DNA of 64,000 nt from JACCTI01 sp038237435 (GCA_038237435.1 JBBRYT010000006.1:62001-126000); one strand, 5' to 3'; counted from the stretch's first letter, positions 34,301 to 43,355 are shown. A program made the numbers and translations. Notes: generated from the sequence alone by a model not told the origin.

Positions 34301-34810
34301 ATGCGTTGTCCCAAGTGCGGGTTTCGTGACGACAAGGTCATCGACTCGCGCCAGTCTCGAGATTCTTCCAGTATTCGGCGGCGCCGCGTTTGTCTGCAGT
34401 GTTCCTATCGCTTCACCACTTACGAAGAAATCGAGCGCTCGGAATTGCGCGTGATCAAACGCGACCGCACCCACGAACCGTTCGAGCGCCGCAAACTGGC
34501 CAGCAGTTTGGCCAAGGCCTGCGAAAAACGCACCATCAGTTTGGTCACGCTTGAACAGACGGTCGATGAAATCCAAAACGAATTGGAAACGAGCGGACGC
34601 GAAATTTCGTCGGAAGCAATCGGCGCGAAGGTGCTGGAAAAATTGAAGGACATCGATGAAGTGGCGTATCTGCGCTACGAATCGGTTCATCGCCGCTTCG
34701 AAGGCGTGGATCAATTTGTCGATGCTATCCAGGCGCTCGGTCGCCGCATCAAACCCAACCCGTCGCAGCGCGAACTTTTTCCGCCGGAGGAAGCAGTCGT
34801 TAGGCAATAA
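34301..34810 (+). CDS. nrdR: transcriptional repressor NrdR
   Basis: The 169-residue protein has the NrdR zinc ribbon MRCPKCGFRDDKVIDSR...CLQCSYRFTTYE (about 1-45) and the ATP-cone (RVIKRDRTHEPFERRKLASSL..., about 50-140). It represses ribonucleotide reductase genes in response to ATP/dATP. The rest of the protein is normal for the family. The last codons come from a decamer near-copy (34796), giving VVRQ before TAA. The next gene starts one base after the stop. Confidence 0.95.
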   Translation: MRCPKCGFRDDKVIDSRQSRDSSSIRRRRVCLQCSYRFTTYEEIERSELRVIKRDRTHEPFERRKLASSLAKACEKRTISLVTLEQTVDEIQNELETSGREISSEAIGAKVLEKLKDIDEVAYLRYESVHRRFEGVDQFVDAIQALGRRIKPNPSQRELFPPEEAVVRQ

Positions 34811-34811
34811 G

Positions 34812-35369
34812 ATGGTCGCCTTCAAAGAAGAGTTTCCTTATCTGCGCTGCGATTCCGGGCAGCTCTTCGAGTTCAATCAACAATGGTTGCGCGCCGCCAT
34901 CACGCGCGCGGCCGATCAGGCAGGCTACCCGAGCTGGTGGCTGACCGACCACATCACCGAGAGCATCACGTTTTATTTGCGTCTCCGAAACGACGAGCCG
35001 GTTGTGCCGTTCGATCAACTTTCGCAAACCGTGCGCTACGTCCTGAAAGTAATCGGCTACAAGGAAATCATTCCTTATTTTTCGCCGACGCCGCCGCCGA
35101 TTTCATTTTCGCTGGTAGAAATCGCGCAAGCGGCCGGCGACGGTTACGAGCTGGCGTTTTTCGACGGGCTGGAGAAACGCATCAACGCGCTGGTCAACAC
35201 GGGCACGGACAGTTTGCAGCTCGTTGGTCTGCAGGCATGCGTAAAGCATTTGCGCGGCGCGAAAATGTGGACACGAGCCTGCGATACGTTGCGCGAGGAA
35301 GTCGTCTGCTTCGTGCGCGAGAAATTAGCGGCGGATCACCTCGAACACATCCGCTGTTCCATTCGTTAG
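34812..35369 (+). CDS. conserved-looking protein of unknown function, coupled to nrdR
   Basis: From ATG 34812 the protein has 185 residues and no motif I can name. It is rich in aromatic residues and conserved-looking, with QWLRAAITRAADQAGYPSWWLTDHITESITFYLRLR near the start, which resembles the helical ATP-cone pattern only loosely. The frame also extends to 34656 inside nrdR, which is rejected as overlap. It starts one base after the nrdR stop and ends 3 bp before the HIT gene, so the three are an operon. The stop TAG is inside a decamer near-copy (35362-35371). Confidence 0.6.
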   Translation: MVAFKEEFPYLRCDSGQLFEFNQQWLRAAITRAADQAGYPSWWLTDHITESITFYLRLRNDEPVVPFDQLSQTVRYVLKVIGYKEIIPYFSPTPPPISFSLVEIAQAAGDGYELAFFDGLEKRINALVNTGTDSLQLVGLQACVKHLRGAKMWTRACDTLREEVVCFVREKLAADHLEHIRCSIR

Positions 35370-35372
35370 GCG

Positions 35373-35708
35373 ATGACCATCTTCCAGAAGATCGCCGCGC
35401 GCGAGATTCCGGCGAAAATCATCATGGAAGATGACGACGTGATTGCTTTTCACGACGTCGATCCCAAAGCGCCCGTGCACGTCTTGATCGTGCCGAAGCG
35501 CATCATTCCGCGCCTGGCTGACGCCAAAGAATCGGATCAGGACTTGTTAGGCAAATTGCTCCTCACGGCCAACAGAGTCGCCAGCCAACTTTGCCTAACG
35601 AATGGTTATCGCGTGGTGATCAATAACGGACCCGACGCCGGTGAAAGCGTTCCGCATTTGCACGTGCATGTTTTGGGCAAACGCAAGCTGGCCTGGCCGC
35701 CCGGCTGA
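35373..35708 (+). CDS. HIT-family protein (HinT-like)
   Basis: The 111-residue protein has the HIT signature HLHVHVLG, with the catalytic middle histidine, and AFHDVDPKAPVHVLIVPK earlier. It is a nucleotide-binding hydrolase (adenosine phosphoramidate or related). Size and motif are typical of HinT. It starts 3 bp after the preceding stop and has two decamer near-copies in opposite orientation 40 bp apart (35543, 35593). Confidence 0.93.
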   Translation: MTIFQKIAAREIPAKIIMEDDDVIAFHDVDPKAPVHVLIVPKRIIPRLADAKESDQDLLGKLLLTANRVASQLCLTNGYRVVINNGPDAGESVPHLHVHVLGKRKLAWPPG

Positions 35709-35709
35709 T

Positions 35710-36303
35710 TTACTCCTCGACGATCACCGGCGTCTCCAATTCCGCAGCGTCGAAGAAATGTTTCGCCATTTCCGCGGGCATGCGAATGCAGCCGTGCGAG
35801 GCGCGAAAACGCGGGACGAACCCGGCATGCATGCCATAACCGCGAGTGAACCGCAGAAAATAATGCATCGGCGCGCCGCGAAATTCCGCGCTGTTGGGAC
35901 GCGGATCGCGACTCGTATCGACATTTCTCGCGATGGTGCTGCCGTCCGCGCCCACGTAATCGCCGTAGAGATTGGAAACGTGATTCTCATCCTTCTGGAT
36001 TACGCGATATTGACCCGGCGGGGTTTCGAACCCTTTGCGGCCAGTAGAAATATTTGATTCACCGACAATCTTCCCTGCTTTGAAAAAATAAGCGCGCTGC
36101 TCCCGCAGCTTGATCACAATCTTCGGCGACCCTTTGAAAAGATCGCCATCCCAATAAGCTGGCGCCGGGTTCGGCGCGATCGCGGCCGTTTTCATTTTAT
36201 CCGCGAGAGCCTGCTTTTGCATCGCCTCGAAATCCTCACAACCGGACAACGCCACCAGCAGAAGCCCCGCCGCGAGAATTTTGCCTAACGAGAAGTTCTG
36301 CAT
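35710..36303 (-). CDS. L,D-transpeptidase (YkuD) lipoprotein
   Basis: From ATG 36303 the protein has 197 residues. The N-terminus has a lipobox (LLVALSGC, cysteine about residue 20), so it is a lipoprotein of the periplasm. The YkuD catalytic motif is SHGCIRMP, with catalytic C, preceded by H in YGMHAGF. It forms 3-3 cross-links in peptidoglycan or attaches a protein to it. An exact decamer lies in the signal-peptide coding part (36283). The in-frame ATG at 36345 would put 14 residues in front of the signal peptide. Confidence 0.88.
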   Translation of the reverse strand: MQNFSLGKILAAGLLLVALSGCEDFEAMQKQALADKMKTAAIAPNPAPAYWDGDLFKGSPKIVIKLREQRAYFFKAGKIVGESNISTGRKGFETPPGQYRVIQKDENHVSNLYGDYVGADGSTIARNVDTSRDPRPNSAEFRGAPMHYFLRFTRGYGMHAGFVPRFRASHGCIRMPAEMAKHFFDAAELETPVIVEE

Positions 36304-36356
36304 GAAGCCGCGGACAGTAGTAGCTGCCAGCGAAGGATCAACCACGATCGTTGGGA

Positions 36357-36384
36357 ACGGTGAGGGAGTGATTCGAACCCTCGG
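36357..36384. repeat. partial tRNA-Ser 3' end (possible attachment site)
   Basis: These 28 bases match 38270-38297, the 3' end (discriminator, acceptor strand and T arm) of the tRNA-Ser gene, with one mismatch. Both copies face the same way, with a 1.9-kb segment between them that holds one gene. That is the layout left by an element inserted at a tRNA 3' end, but no integrase is visible. Confidence 0.6.
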
Positions 36385-36664
36385 CGGATTATGAGAGATC
36401 AGCGCGAGAAAAAGCAGCGTCCGACGCCGAAGAGGACGAGGGCGAAGACCTCATTCCATGTAGTATTTTTTTACCGAGCGCGCACGGGCGGAACATTGGC
36501 ACATGCGTCTTGCTCGTGAATCCAATGCGCACCGGTCTGCCGACACTTCATCCATTCAACTTAATTCGAAATGCGTCGTCCGTTTCCGGCCCTGGTTTCC
36601 GCATTGGATTGGTACGGGAGAACTCCTTCCCGATTCCTATCACCAGATCCACCGACCTGCCCCC

Positions 36665-38032
36665 ATGAAAGCCTTACTTCACTTCGCCTCATTCCTCCTC
36701 GTCGTTCCTCTTTGTCCGCTCGCGGCTAACGCTCAAGCCCCCGGGAGTGTGGATCTCAGTTTTGATCCCGGCAGCGGCGCCAATAGTACTGTTTTCGCCG
36801 TCCTCCCGCAAAGCGACGGCAAAGTGGTGATCGGGGGCGCCTACAGCCAGGTGAATGGCATCGGACGTAACGGCATCGCCCGACTGAATAGCAATGGGAA
36901 TGTGGACACGAGCTTCGATCCTGGCAGCGGGACAAACAGTTGGGTCTTCTCTATTGCGACACAAACCGACGGAAAGGTGGTCATCGGCGGCTGGTTTACG
37001 CAGGTCGATGGCGTGACGCGGAATTTCATCGCGCGGCTTAACCCCAATGGCAGCGTCGATACGAGCTTTGACCCCGGCAGTGGCGCGAATGAGCGCGTTT
37101 ATGCCGTCGCTCTTCAATCCGACGGCAAGATCGTGATCGGAGGACGTTTCACGCAGGTGGACGGCGTGCCGCGGCGCAACATCGCGCGGCTCAACACCAA
37201 CGGCAGCCTGGACACGAGCTTCGATCCCGGTACTGGCGCGAATAACGAGATTCGCACCCTCGCGATACAGAATGACGGCAAAATAGTTGTCGCCGGGGCT
37301 TTCAATCAGGTGAACGGCGTGACGCGCGCCAACGTCGCGCGGCTAGATGCCAACGGCAGTGTCGATTTGAGTTTTGATCCGGGCAGCGGCACGAATAGCT
37401 ATGTCAGTTCTCTGGCCCTGCAATCCGACGGCAAGGTTGTCATCGGCGGCAACTTTATCCAGATCGATGGGGTAACCCGCAGCCACATTGGCCGGGTTAA
37501 CACCAACGGCAGCGTCGATCTTAGTTTCGATCCGGGAACCGGTGCGAACGCCATTGTTTACGGCGTGGCGGTGCAAGCTAACGGCAAGGTGTCGCTCGGA
37601 GGCGAGTTCATCCAGGTCAACGGAGTGACGCGCGACCGCATCGCCCAGCTTAACACCGATGGCAGCGTGGAGCTTGGCTTCGATCCTGGGAGCGGCGCGA
37701 ACGCCTTCGTCTCCACCGTCGCCGTCTCGCCCGGCAAAGTTATTCTTGGCGGTGGCTTCAACCAGATCAACGGCGTCACTCGCAGTTGCATCGCCCGCCT
37801 GGTGGGGACGCCCGAGGTTCAAATTCTCTCGTTCGCAAGAAACGGCACCGCTATCGTTTTACAAGGGGTGGGCGTTCCCTCCGCGGTGCACAAAATCCAG
37901 GCGACGGATGATCTTTCCCAGCCCTTTGATCCAAACCCAATCGGAACCGCCTCGGCCGACGGTAATGGAAATTTTCAGTTCACCGACAACCCGAACCGGG
38001 CGCGTCGTTTTTACCGGGTCGTGAATCCCTAG
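36665..38032 (+). CDS. secreted delta-60-repeat protein
   Basis: From ATG 36665 the protein has 455 residues: a signal peptide (cut near ANAQ, about residue 24) and about seven tandem repeats of ~50 residues, each running GSVDTSFDPGSGAN..V...LQSDGKVVIGG.F.QV.GV.R..IARLN. These are delta-60 repeats, which form a beta-propeller-like surface. The last ~55 residues (HKIQATDDLSQPFD ... RRFYRVVNP) are the shared C-terminal module. It lies between a tRNA-Ser fragment and the tRNA-Ser gene. The start at 36503 is rejected because it would precede the signal peptide by 54 residues. Confidence 0.8.
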   Translation: MKALLHFASFLLVVPLCPLAANAQAPGSVDLSFDPGSGANSTVFAVLPQSDGKVVIGGAYSQVNGIGRNGIARLNSNGNVDTSFDPGSGTNSWVFSIATQTDGKVVIGGWFTQVDGVTRNFIARLNPNGSVDTSFDPGSGANERVYAVALQSDGKIVIGGRFTQVDGVPRRNIARLNTNGSLDTSFDPGTGANNEIRTLAIQNDGKIVVAGAFNQVNGVTRANVARLDANGSVDLSFDPGSGTNSYVSSLALQSDGKVVIGGNFIQIDGVTRSHIGRVNTNGSVDLSFDPGTGANAIVYGVAVQANGKVSLGGEFIQVNGVTRDRIAQLNTDGSVELGFDPGSGANAFVSTVAVSPGKVILGGGFNQINGVTRSCIARLVGTPEVQILSFARNGTAIVLQGVGVPSAVHKIQATDDLSQPFDPNPIGTASADGNGNFQFTDNPNRARRFYRVVNP

Positions 38033-38270
38033 TCGCGCGAAAGAGCGAACGAGACGCCGTTTTATCCGGCGATCCGAAGAAACTCCGGGGAGGTTTTCTT
38101 GGCCTCGCTGGAGGCGAAGGCCCGCTGCGGCCAACATCCGACCGTCCGAGCGTGCCGACGATTTCGACGTAACGTGGATGACCCCCAGGAATGGCGACGA
38201 ACGGATAATCGTCGGTGGTCGTTATGCAAATACGTTATGCACCCGATTTAGGGCGCGTTTGCTATGTATA

Positions 38271-38358
38271 CGGTGAGGGAGGGATTCGAACCCTCGGTAG
38301 CCTTTTGGACTACGGCGCTTTAGCAAAGCGCTGCTTTCGACCACTCAGCCACCTCACC
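38271..38358 (-). tRNA. tRNA-Ser (anticodon GCU)
   Basis: The minus strand folds as a class II tRNA: acceptor stem GGTGAGG/CCTCACC, anticodon arm GCGCT-TTGCTAA-AGCGC with anticodon GCT, a long variable arm, and T arm GAGGG-TTCGAAT-CCCTC. The base after the acceptor stem gives discriminator G. The CCA end is not encoded. Its 3' end is duplicated at 36357-36384. Confidence 0.95.
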
Positions 38359-38420
38359 AGGAATCCGCCTTCGCTCCGCAAGGGCGCGACAGGCTGGTTG
38401 CGAGAATATGAGGGGCGGCG

Positions 38421-39632
38421 ATGCTCGTCAACCTGCCGAGGTGGATTGTGATTTCCGAAGAAGAAGCGCGTCAAAAAATCCTGGACGAGGTGCGGGCGTT
38501 GCCGGCGCGGGTTGTTCCGTCGCTTGAAGCGCTCGATTGTTTTGTGCAACGCGATTTGTTCGCGCAAATTGCTTCGCCGCCGTTCGATAATTCTTCCATG
38601 GATGGCTACGCGCTGGTGGCGAGTGCTTCTCCGAAAAATGCGCGCCTGAAAATTGTTGGCGAACAAGCAGCGGGCGTCGATCGCCAATTAGAGGTCGGCG
38701 TCGGCGAGGCCATTCGTATTCTCACCGGCGCACCGATTCCGCGGGGCGCAGATGCCGTTATTATGCAGGAAGACGTGCGCGTGGAAGGAACTGAAATCAT
38801 CACCACGTCGGAGGTCGAGCCGGGAGAAAATGTGCGCCGGGCGGGCGGCGATGTGGCGGAAGGACAAAAGTTGCTCTCGTTAGGCGAACGCATTCGTCCA
38901 GCGACGGTCGCGCTGCTCGCCGCGCAAGGATTCAGCGAAGTGGAAATCGGTGGCGAAGTTCGCGTGTCGATTATTACCACTGGTGATGAAATTATCCCAC
39001 CGGGAACGGCCTTGCAGGCCGGCCAGATTTACGATTCGAATTCTCCGCTGCTTCAGGCGCTCGCGCGCAAAACGGGCGCACAAATCGTTTCGGTCAAGCA
39101 CTGCGCGGACGATATGCAGGAGACGGAAAACGCTTTTCGCGTAGCGACGAATTCCGATGTTCTGATCATCAGCGGCGGAGTTTCTGTCGGCGCACGCGAT
39201 TTCGTCAAACCCGCCCTCACCGCGATCGGCGCTTCGCTCGATCTATGGCGCGTGTCGGTAAGACCGGGGAAACCATTTCTTTTCGGTCGCGCCGGCGGTT
39301 GTCTCATCTTCGGTCTGCCTGGAAATCCGGTTTCCGCTTACATGACTTTCTTACTATTCGTTAGGCCAGCGATTTTGAGATTGCTCGGTGCGAACGACGC
39401 GGAACTCGAGATCACGCAAGCGCCGGCGCGCCTAGCGGAAACCATAAAAAATCCGGGCGATCGCCCACACTATGTCCGCGGACGTTTGAGCAACGGAACA
39501 TTTTCCCCGGTCGGGCGACAGGAATCGCACGCTATTTATGGTCTGCATCTCTCGAATGCTTTGCTGCGCGTTGCCGCCCGGGAAAGCTACGCGGAAGGGT
39601 CGAGCGTCACGGTCCTCCTTCCCTTCGTTTGA
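38421..39632 (+). CDS. moeA: molybdopterin molybdenumtransferase MoeA
   Basis: The 403-residue protein shows MoeA motifs: SMDGYAL near residue 60, TGAPIPRGADAVIMQED, GDEIIPPG, YDSNSPLLQAL, SGGVSVGARDF and GLPGNPVSAYMTF. It inserts molybdate into adenylated molybdopterin. It belongs with the MocA-like and XdhC genes at the left end, although it is separate. Exact and near decamer copies fall at 38876 (SLG) and 39357 (FVRP). It starts 62 bp after the tRNA-Ser gene, on the other strand. Confidence 0.95.
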   Translation: MLVNLPRWIVISEEEARQKILDEVRALPARVVPSLEALDCFVQRDLFAQIASPPFDNSSMDGYALVASASPKNARLKIVGEQAAGVDRQLEVGVGEAIRILTGAPIPRGADAVIMQEDVRVEGTEIITTSEVEPGENVRRAGGDVAEGQKLLSLGERIRPATVALLAAQGFSEVEIGGEVRVSIITTGDEIIPPGTALQAGQIYDSNSPLLQALARKTGAQIVSVKHCADDMQETENAFRVATNSDVLIISGGVSVGARDFVKPALTAIGASLDLWRVSVRPGKPFLFGRAGGCLIFGLPGNPVSAYMTFLLFVRPAILRLLGANDAELEITQAPARLAETIKNPGDRPHYVRGRLSNGTFSPVGRQESHAIYGLHLSNALLRVAARESYAEGSSVTVLLPFV

Positions 39633-39662
39633 CACGCTTCTGGCAATTCTTAGCTTTCCCTC

Positions 39663-40142
39663 TTGAATACAGCGACACTCAGCACGCGCGCGACCTCCGC
39701 CAAAGACGAATTCCGCGCCGATGCCGAGCAGCTCTCGCGTATTATATTAGAGATGCAGCGTTGCTTCGTCCTGCATCTCAGCAAGGAGCTCGCGCCGGGC
39801 AATGTTTCCTTCCCGCAATTTTTCCTTCTCGCCGCGCTCGATCATAAGGAAGTGCTCTCGATGTCGGCCATCGCGCAGAAAATGTTACACACCACCGCGG
39901 CCGCCAGCGGTCTGGTGGCGCGTTTGGAAAATTCCGGTTACGTCGTGCGCGCGAGCGCCCCGGAAGACCGGCGGAAGGTGATGGTCTGTATCACGGAAAA
40001 AGGTTCCGCTCTGGTCCGCCGCATTCGTGAAGAAATGGTCGGGAACTTGATGAAGGTTATGACGGTGCTCAGTCCGGGAGAACAAAAAGCTTGGCTTCAA
40101 ATCTACACGAAGATCCACGCCTATTGTCAGGCGAATTCTTGA
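39663..40142 (+). CDS. MarR-family transcriptional regulator
   Basis: The 159-residue protein has the MarR winged-helix layout: LSMSAIAQKMLHTTAAASGLVARLE (helices with recognition helix), the wing RASAPEDRRKVMVCITEKG and dimerisation helices at both ends. It would repress or activate in response to a small ligand. Translation starts at TTG 39663. It lies 243 bp before the TolC-type gene on the same strand, the usual place for a regulator of efflux. No clear operator was found in that gap. Confidence 0.88.
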   Translation: MNTATLSTRATSAKDEFRADAEQLSRIILEMQRCFVLHLSKELAPGNVSFPQFFLLAALDHKEVLSMSAIAQKMLHTTAAASGLVARLENSGYVVRASAPEDRRKVMVCITEKGSALVRRIREEMVGNLMKVMTVLSPGEQKAWLQIYTKIHAYCQANS

Positions 40143-40385
40143 TCGCCCGATAAGCAACGCCTCGTTTGATTTGTTCGCGTTCAGTCTCGAAAATGGAATG
40201 CTAATATCCCAGGCGCGGGAATGCCCAGCGTCGTCGGAAAAAATTAGTCCGACCTTAAGTCTTTGCCGCATTGTTGTTTAGGAAATTTGAATCCAGTCGG
40301 CACAGCGCTTGCATCTGATCGGCAAACCTTGTGGACTAAATCGGGTGTCCGATTAACCTTCCACGCGTCTCCGCCTTGACCTGAA

Positions 40386-41891
40386 ATGCGAAAGTTTTTC
40401 CTTACTCATCTTCTGCTTTTTGCCAGCGGCGCGATTCCGTTTTCCTTCGCCGGTAGTGATCAAGTCGAAATTTATACGCGCGTCCCGCGCTACACGCTTG
40501 ACCAAGCGGTGCTGACCGCGTTGCAACGCAATCCCGACATTCAGCGCGCCAAACAGGAAATCGAGCGGACAAAAGGCCTCTACCTTGAACTGCGCGCCGA
40601 CATTCTGCCGCGCGTCGATGAGATCGCCAATATTTCGAATACCGATCCACACCTCAGTTCCATCCCGGGCTTTGGCGGTGGGGGCAGCGGACTCACGGGC
40701 GTGCCGACTTCCTACAATCTTTCGCTGCAGGCCACGCAAATCGTTTTCGCCGGCGGTCGCGTCATTTCAAATATTCGCTCCGCCGATTTTCAACGCGATA
40801 GCGCCTACTACGGTTTTCGTAATGCGATCGATCAGGTTATCGCGACGACACGGCAGCAATTTTATCTCGTGCTGCTCGACCGCGCGCTCATCGGCGTGCA
40901 GGAAGAATCGGTCAAACTCTTGCAGAGCCAATTGCAGGATCAGCAGAATCGCTTCGACGCGGGAACGGTTCCGCGCTTCAACGTTTTGCAGGCGCAGGTC
41001 GCACTCTCCAACCAATATCCGCAATTGATCGGGGCGCGGAATAATTATCGGATCGCGCAATTACAACTGGCGAAAACCATGGGCCTGGATTTCGATCCGA
41101 ATCGCGGGGATGGCCCGCCGCTTGAGGCTATCGGCGAGCTGGCTTACGTGCCCCGCCACATCCCGCTCACCAAGGCGATCGAAGTGGCGAAAGAGCATCG
41201 GCCTTTCATCAAAGCGCAAAAAGCGACCGTTCTTTCCCGTCGCGCGCAGGTCAGTGTAGCTCGCTCCGGATTTTTTCCGCAAGTTAGCGCGACCGCAGCG
41301 TATGAGGGTCGCAGTTCACCAATCAGTGAAGATATTCATTCCGTGCGGCAGGGTTACGTTTTTGGCGGCACCGGCAACTGGGCGATTTGGGATTGGGGCC
41401 AAACTTACGGAAGATTGAAGCAGGCCAAGGCTATCCTCGAAGAATCGAAGATCACGCTCGATGATTTCGTGCGTCAGGTGGAATTGGAAGTGCAGCAGGC
41501 CTACTCCAATTTAGTGCAAGGCAAAGAATTAATTCAGAGCCAGGAAAAAAATGTCGAACAGGCGAATGAAGCGTTGCGTCTGGCGAGCGCGCGACTGGGG
41601 GCGGGCGCCGGCACGCAGTTGGAAGTGCTTGATGCGCGCGTGCAGTTAACCACTGCGCAATCAACCCGGCTGCAGGCGCTTTACACTTACAACGCGGCCG
41701 TGGCGGAGTTCGATCGCGCCACCGCCACGGAAGTCACTTTTTCCGATCGACTCGACGAACCGAACACACGTCGCAAACTCAAGACCGACGCGAATCCGAC
41801 GCCTCCGCCGAAGCCGACGCCAATTCCGCTCAACGGCTCCGCGGATGTCCGGCAACGGCGGGAACGGAACCGCGCTGTCATCACTCGTTAG
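40386..41891 (+). CDS. TolC-family outer membrane efflux channel
   Basis: The 501-residue protein has a signal peptide (to about residue 20), and the long helical repeats of TolC: YTLDQAVLTALQRNPDIQRAKQEIERTKGLYLELRADILP and a second half starting LTKAIEVAKEHRPFIKAQKA, with FNVLQAQVALSNQYPQLIGARNNYRIAQLQLAKTMGL. It forms a trimeric channel across the outer membrane. The last ~35 residues are Pro-rich. No inner-membrane pump or adaptor is next to it. The stop TAG is part of an exact decamer (41884-41893), 10 bases before the next start. Confidence 0.93.
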   Translation: MRKFFLTHLLLFASGAIPFSFAGSDQVEIYTRVPRYTLDQAVLTALQRNPDIQRAKQEIERTKGLYLELRADILPRVDEIANISNTDPHLSSIPGFGGGGSGLTGVPTSYNLSLQATQIVFAGGRVISNIRSADFQRDSAYYGFRNAIDQVIATTRQQFYLVLLDRALIGVQEESVKLLQSQLQDQQNRFDAGTVPRFNVLQAQVALSNQYPQLIGARNNYRIAQLQLAKTMGLDFDPNRGDGPPLEAIGELAYVPRHIPLTKAIEVAKEHRPFIKAQKATVLSRRAQVSVARSGFFPQVSATAAYEGRSSPISEDIHSVRQGYVFGGTGNWAIWDWGQTYGRLKQAKAILEESKITLDDFVRQVELEVQQAYSNLVQGKELIQSQEKNVEQANEALRLASARLGAGAGTQLEVLDARVQLTTAQSTRLQALYTYNAAVAEFDRATATEVTFSDRLDEPNTRRKLKTDANPTPPPKPTPIPLNGSADVRQRRERNRAVITR

Positions 41892-41900
41892 GCAAAAGGC

Positions 41901-42563
41901 TTGCAGAAACGGATTCTTCCGTTCGAACAGTTCGCGGCTTTGTCCGCCCGCGATTGCACGCACGCTTTCGTGCGCCGCGTTCCCGGTATCGATGTCTCCT
42001 ACGACAAGGCCGAAGTGCTGGCGCGACTCGACCAAGTGCACCGGGAAGTTCGAAACGCCCTCGCCGTAGGCGAGTGCGCGTTCATCACCGCACAACAGAT
42101 CCATGGGAACGATATCGCCATCGTCGATCATCCTTCGGCGCCTAACGAGTGCTTCGCCGGTTGCGACGGACTCATCACCAATCAGCCAAATCTTTGCCTA
42201 GGAATTTACGTGGCAGATTGCTGCGCAGTCTACCTGGTCGATCCGATCAAGCGCTGCATCGGACTGGTGCACTCGGGCAAGAAAGGTTCCGAGTTGGAGA
42301 TTTCCGCGCGCGCGATCGCGCTCATGCGAGAAAAATTCGATTCGCGGCCGGACGACTTGATCGTGCAACTAAGCCCCTGCATTCGCCCGCCGCACTACGA
42401 AATCGATTTTGCCGCGGCCATTGTCGAGCAATGTCGCGCGGCAGGGGTGAAGCAGGTGCACGATTGCCAGAGCTGCACCGCGTGCGATCTCGAGCGCTAT
42501 TATTCTTATCGGCTCGAGAAAGGAAAAACCGGACGAATGCTGGCGCTTCTTGCGCTTCGCTAA
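41901..42563 (+). CDS. laccase-domain (YfiH/DUF152) protein
   Basis: The 220-residue protein follows the YfiH/YlmD family, now known as purine-nucleoside phosphorylase/deaminase enzymes: TAQQIHGND (His), YVADCCAVYL (Cys) and GLVHSGKKG (His). In most members the last motif is VHAGWRG; here W is replaced by K. The ending LEKGKTGRMLALLALR fits the family. Start is TTG at 41901, just after the tolC stop. The fold is likely intact, but whether the enzyme works as usual is open. Confidence 0.78.
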   Translation: MQKRILPFEQFAALSARDCTHAFVRRVPGIDVSYDKAEVLARLDQVHREVRNALAVGECAFITAQQIHGNDIAIVDHPSAPNECFAGCDGLITNQPNLCLGIYVADCCAVYLVDPIKRCIGLVHSGKKGSELEISARAIALMREKFDSRPDDLIVQLSPCIRPPHYEIDFAAAIVEQCRAAGVKQVHDCQSCTACDLERYYSYRLEKGKTGRMLALLALR

Positions 42564-42566
42564 AAA

Positions 42567-43355
42567 TTATTCTTCGGCGCCGTGTTTGTAGGGCAGAATT
42601 CCGCGCTTTGCCTTCTTCACGAATTCAAAAAACTCGCGGCCGGACGCGTTAAATTCCGTCGCCTCTGCTTTCTCCAATGCCTGCCGGGTATTGAGCCCGC
42701 TGCGATAAAGCAATTTGAAAGCGCGTCGAATTTCATCGCGCTCCGCCGCGCTAAAACCGGCCCGCCGTAAACCGAGAATATTGACTCCGAAAACATAATT
42801 GCGTTCGGCCGCGAGGAGGAACGGCGGGATGTCTTTGCTGAAAGCCGAGCTGCCTTGCGCCATGACCAGACGTCCGACGCGCATGAATTGATGAAAGGTC
42901 GTCCCGCCGCCGATGAAGGCGCGGTCGTCGATTTCCACGTAACCGGCCAGCAAACAATTATTCGCGATGATCACGCCGTTCCCGACGCGGCAATTGTGCC
43001 CGACGTGCGCACCGGCCATGAGAAAATTTTCATCGCCAATGGTGGTGGCCGTTCCCTCCGCCGTCCCGCGATGAACGGTGCAGTGTTCGCGGATTATGTT
43101 TCGATTTCCGATTTGAACCGAACTGCGCGTGCCCGTTTTGAACCCAAGATCCTGCGGCGGCCCGCCGATAATCGAACCGTGTCCGATCGAATTCGCTTCG
43201 CCGATCTCGACCGTGCCCTCTAAAACGACATGCGATTGCACGATCGTTTTCGCGCCTAACGAGACTTCCGGGCCAATGATGGAATATGGGCCAACCTCTG
43301 CGTCTGGAGCGATCTTCGCCTTCGGATCGACGATGGCGCTCGGATGAATTTTCAC
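42567..43355 (-). CDS. lpxA: acyl-ACP--UDP-N-acetylglucosamine O-acyltransferase
   Basis: The 262-residue protein has a left-handed beta-helix of hexad repeats (IHPSAIVDPKAKIAPDAEVGPYSIIGPEV...) and the LpxA segments GGPPQDLGFK, GHNCRVGNGVIIANN and FHQFMRVGRLVMAQGSSAFSKDIPPF. It does the first step of lipid A synthesis in the cytoplasm, so the cell has an LPS-type outer membrane. Translation starts at GTG 43355, overlapping the radC stop by 4 bp (GTGA). The open frame to 43853 is the antisense of radC and is rejected. No lpxC, lpxD or fabZ is nearby. Confidence 0.93.
   Translation of the reverse strand: MKIHPSAIVDPKAKIAPDAEVGPYSIIGPEVSLGAKTIVQSHVVLEGTVEIGEANSIGHGSIIGGPPQDLGFKTGTRSSVQIGNRNIIREHCTVHRGTAEGTATTIGDENFLMAGAHVGHNCRVGNGVIIANNCLLAGYVEIDDRAFIGGGTTFHQFMRVGRLVMAQGSSAFSKDIPPFLLAAERNYVFGVNILGLRRAGFSAAERDEIRRAFKLLYRSGLNTRQALEKAEATEFNASGREFFEFVKKAKRGILPYKHGAEE

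Noticed and set aside
33437..34825. Long cupredoxin frame starting at 34825
   Set aside because: The upstream 230 codons are the antisense of nrdR; the signal peptide is at 34126.
38033..38270. Open stretch and the direct repeat CGTTATGCA (about 38220-38242) upstream of the tRNA
   Set aside because: Neither strand gives a recognisable protein and the 9-base repeat occurs only twice; it may belong to the tRNA-flanked cassette but cannot be shown to be an element.
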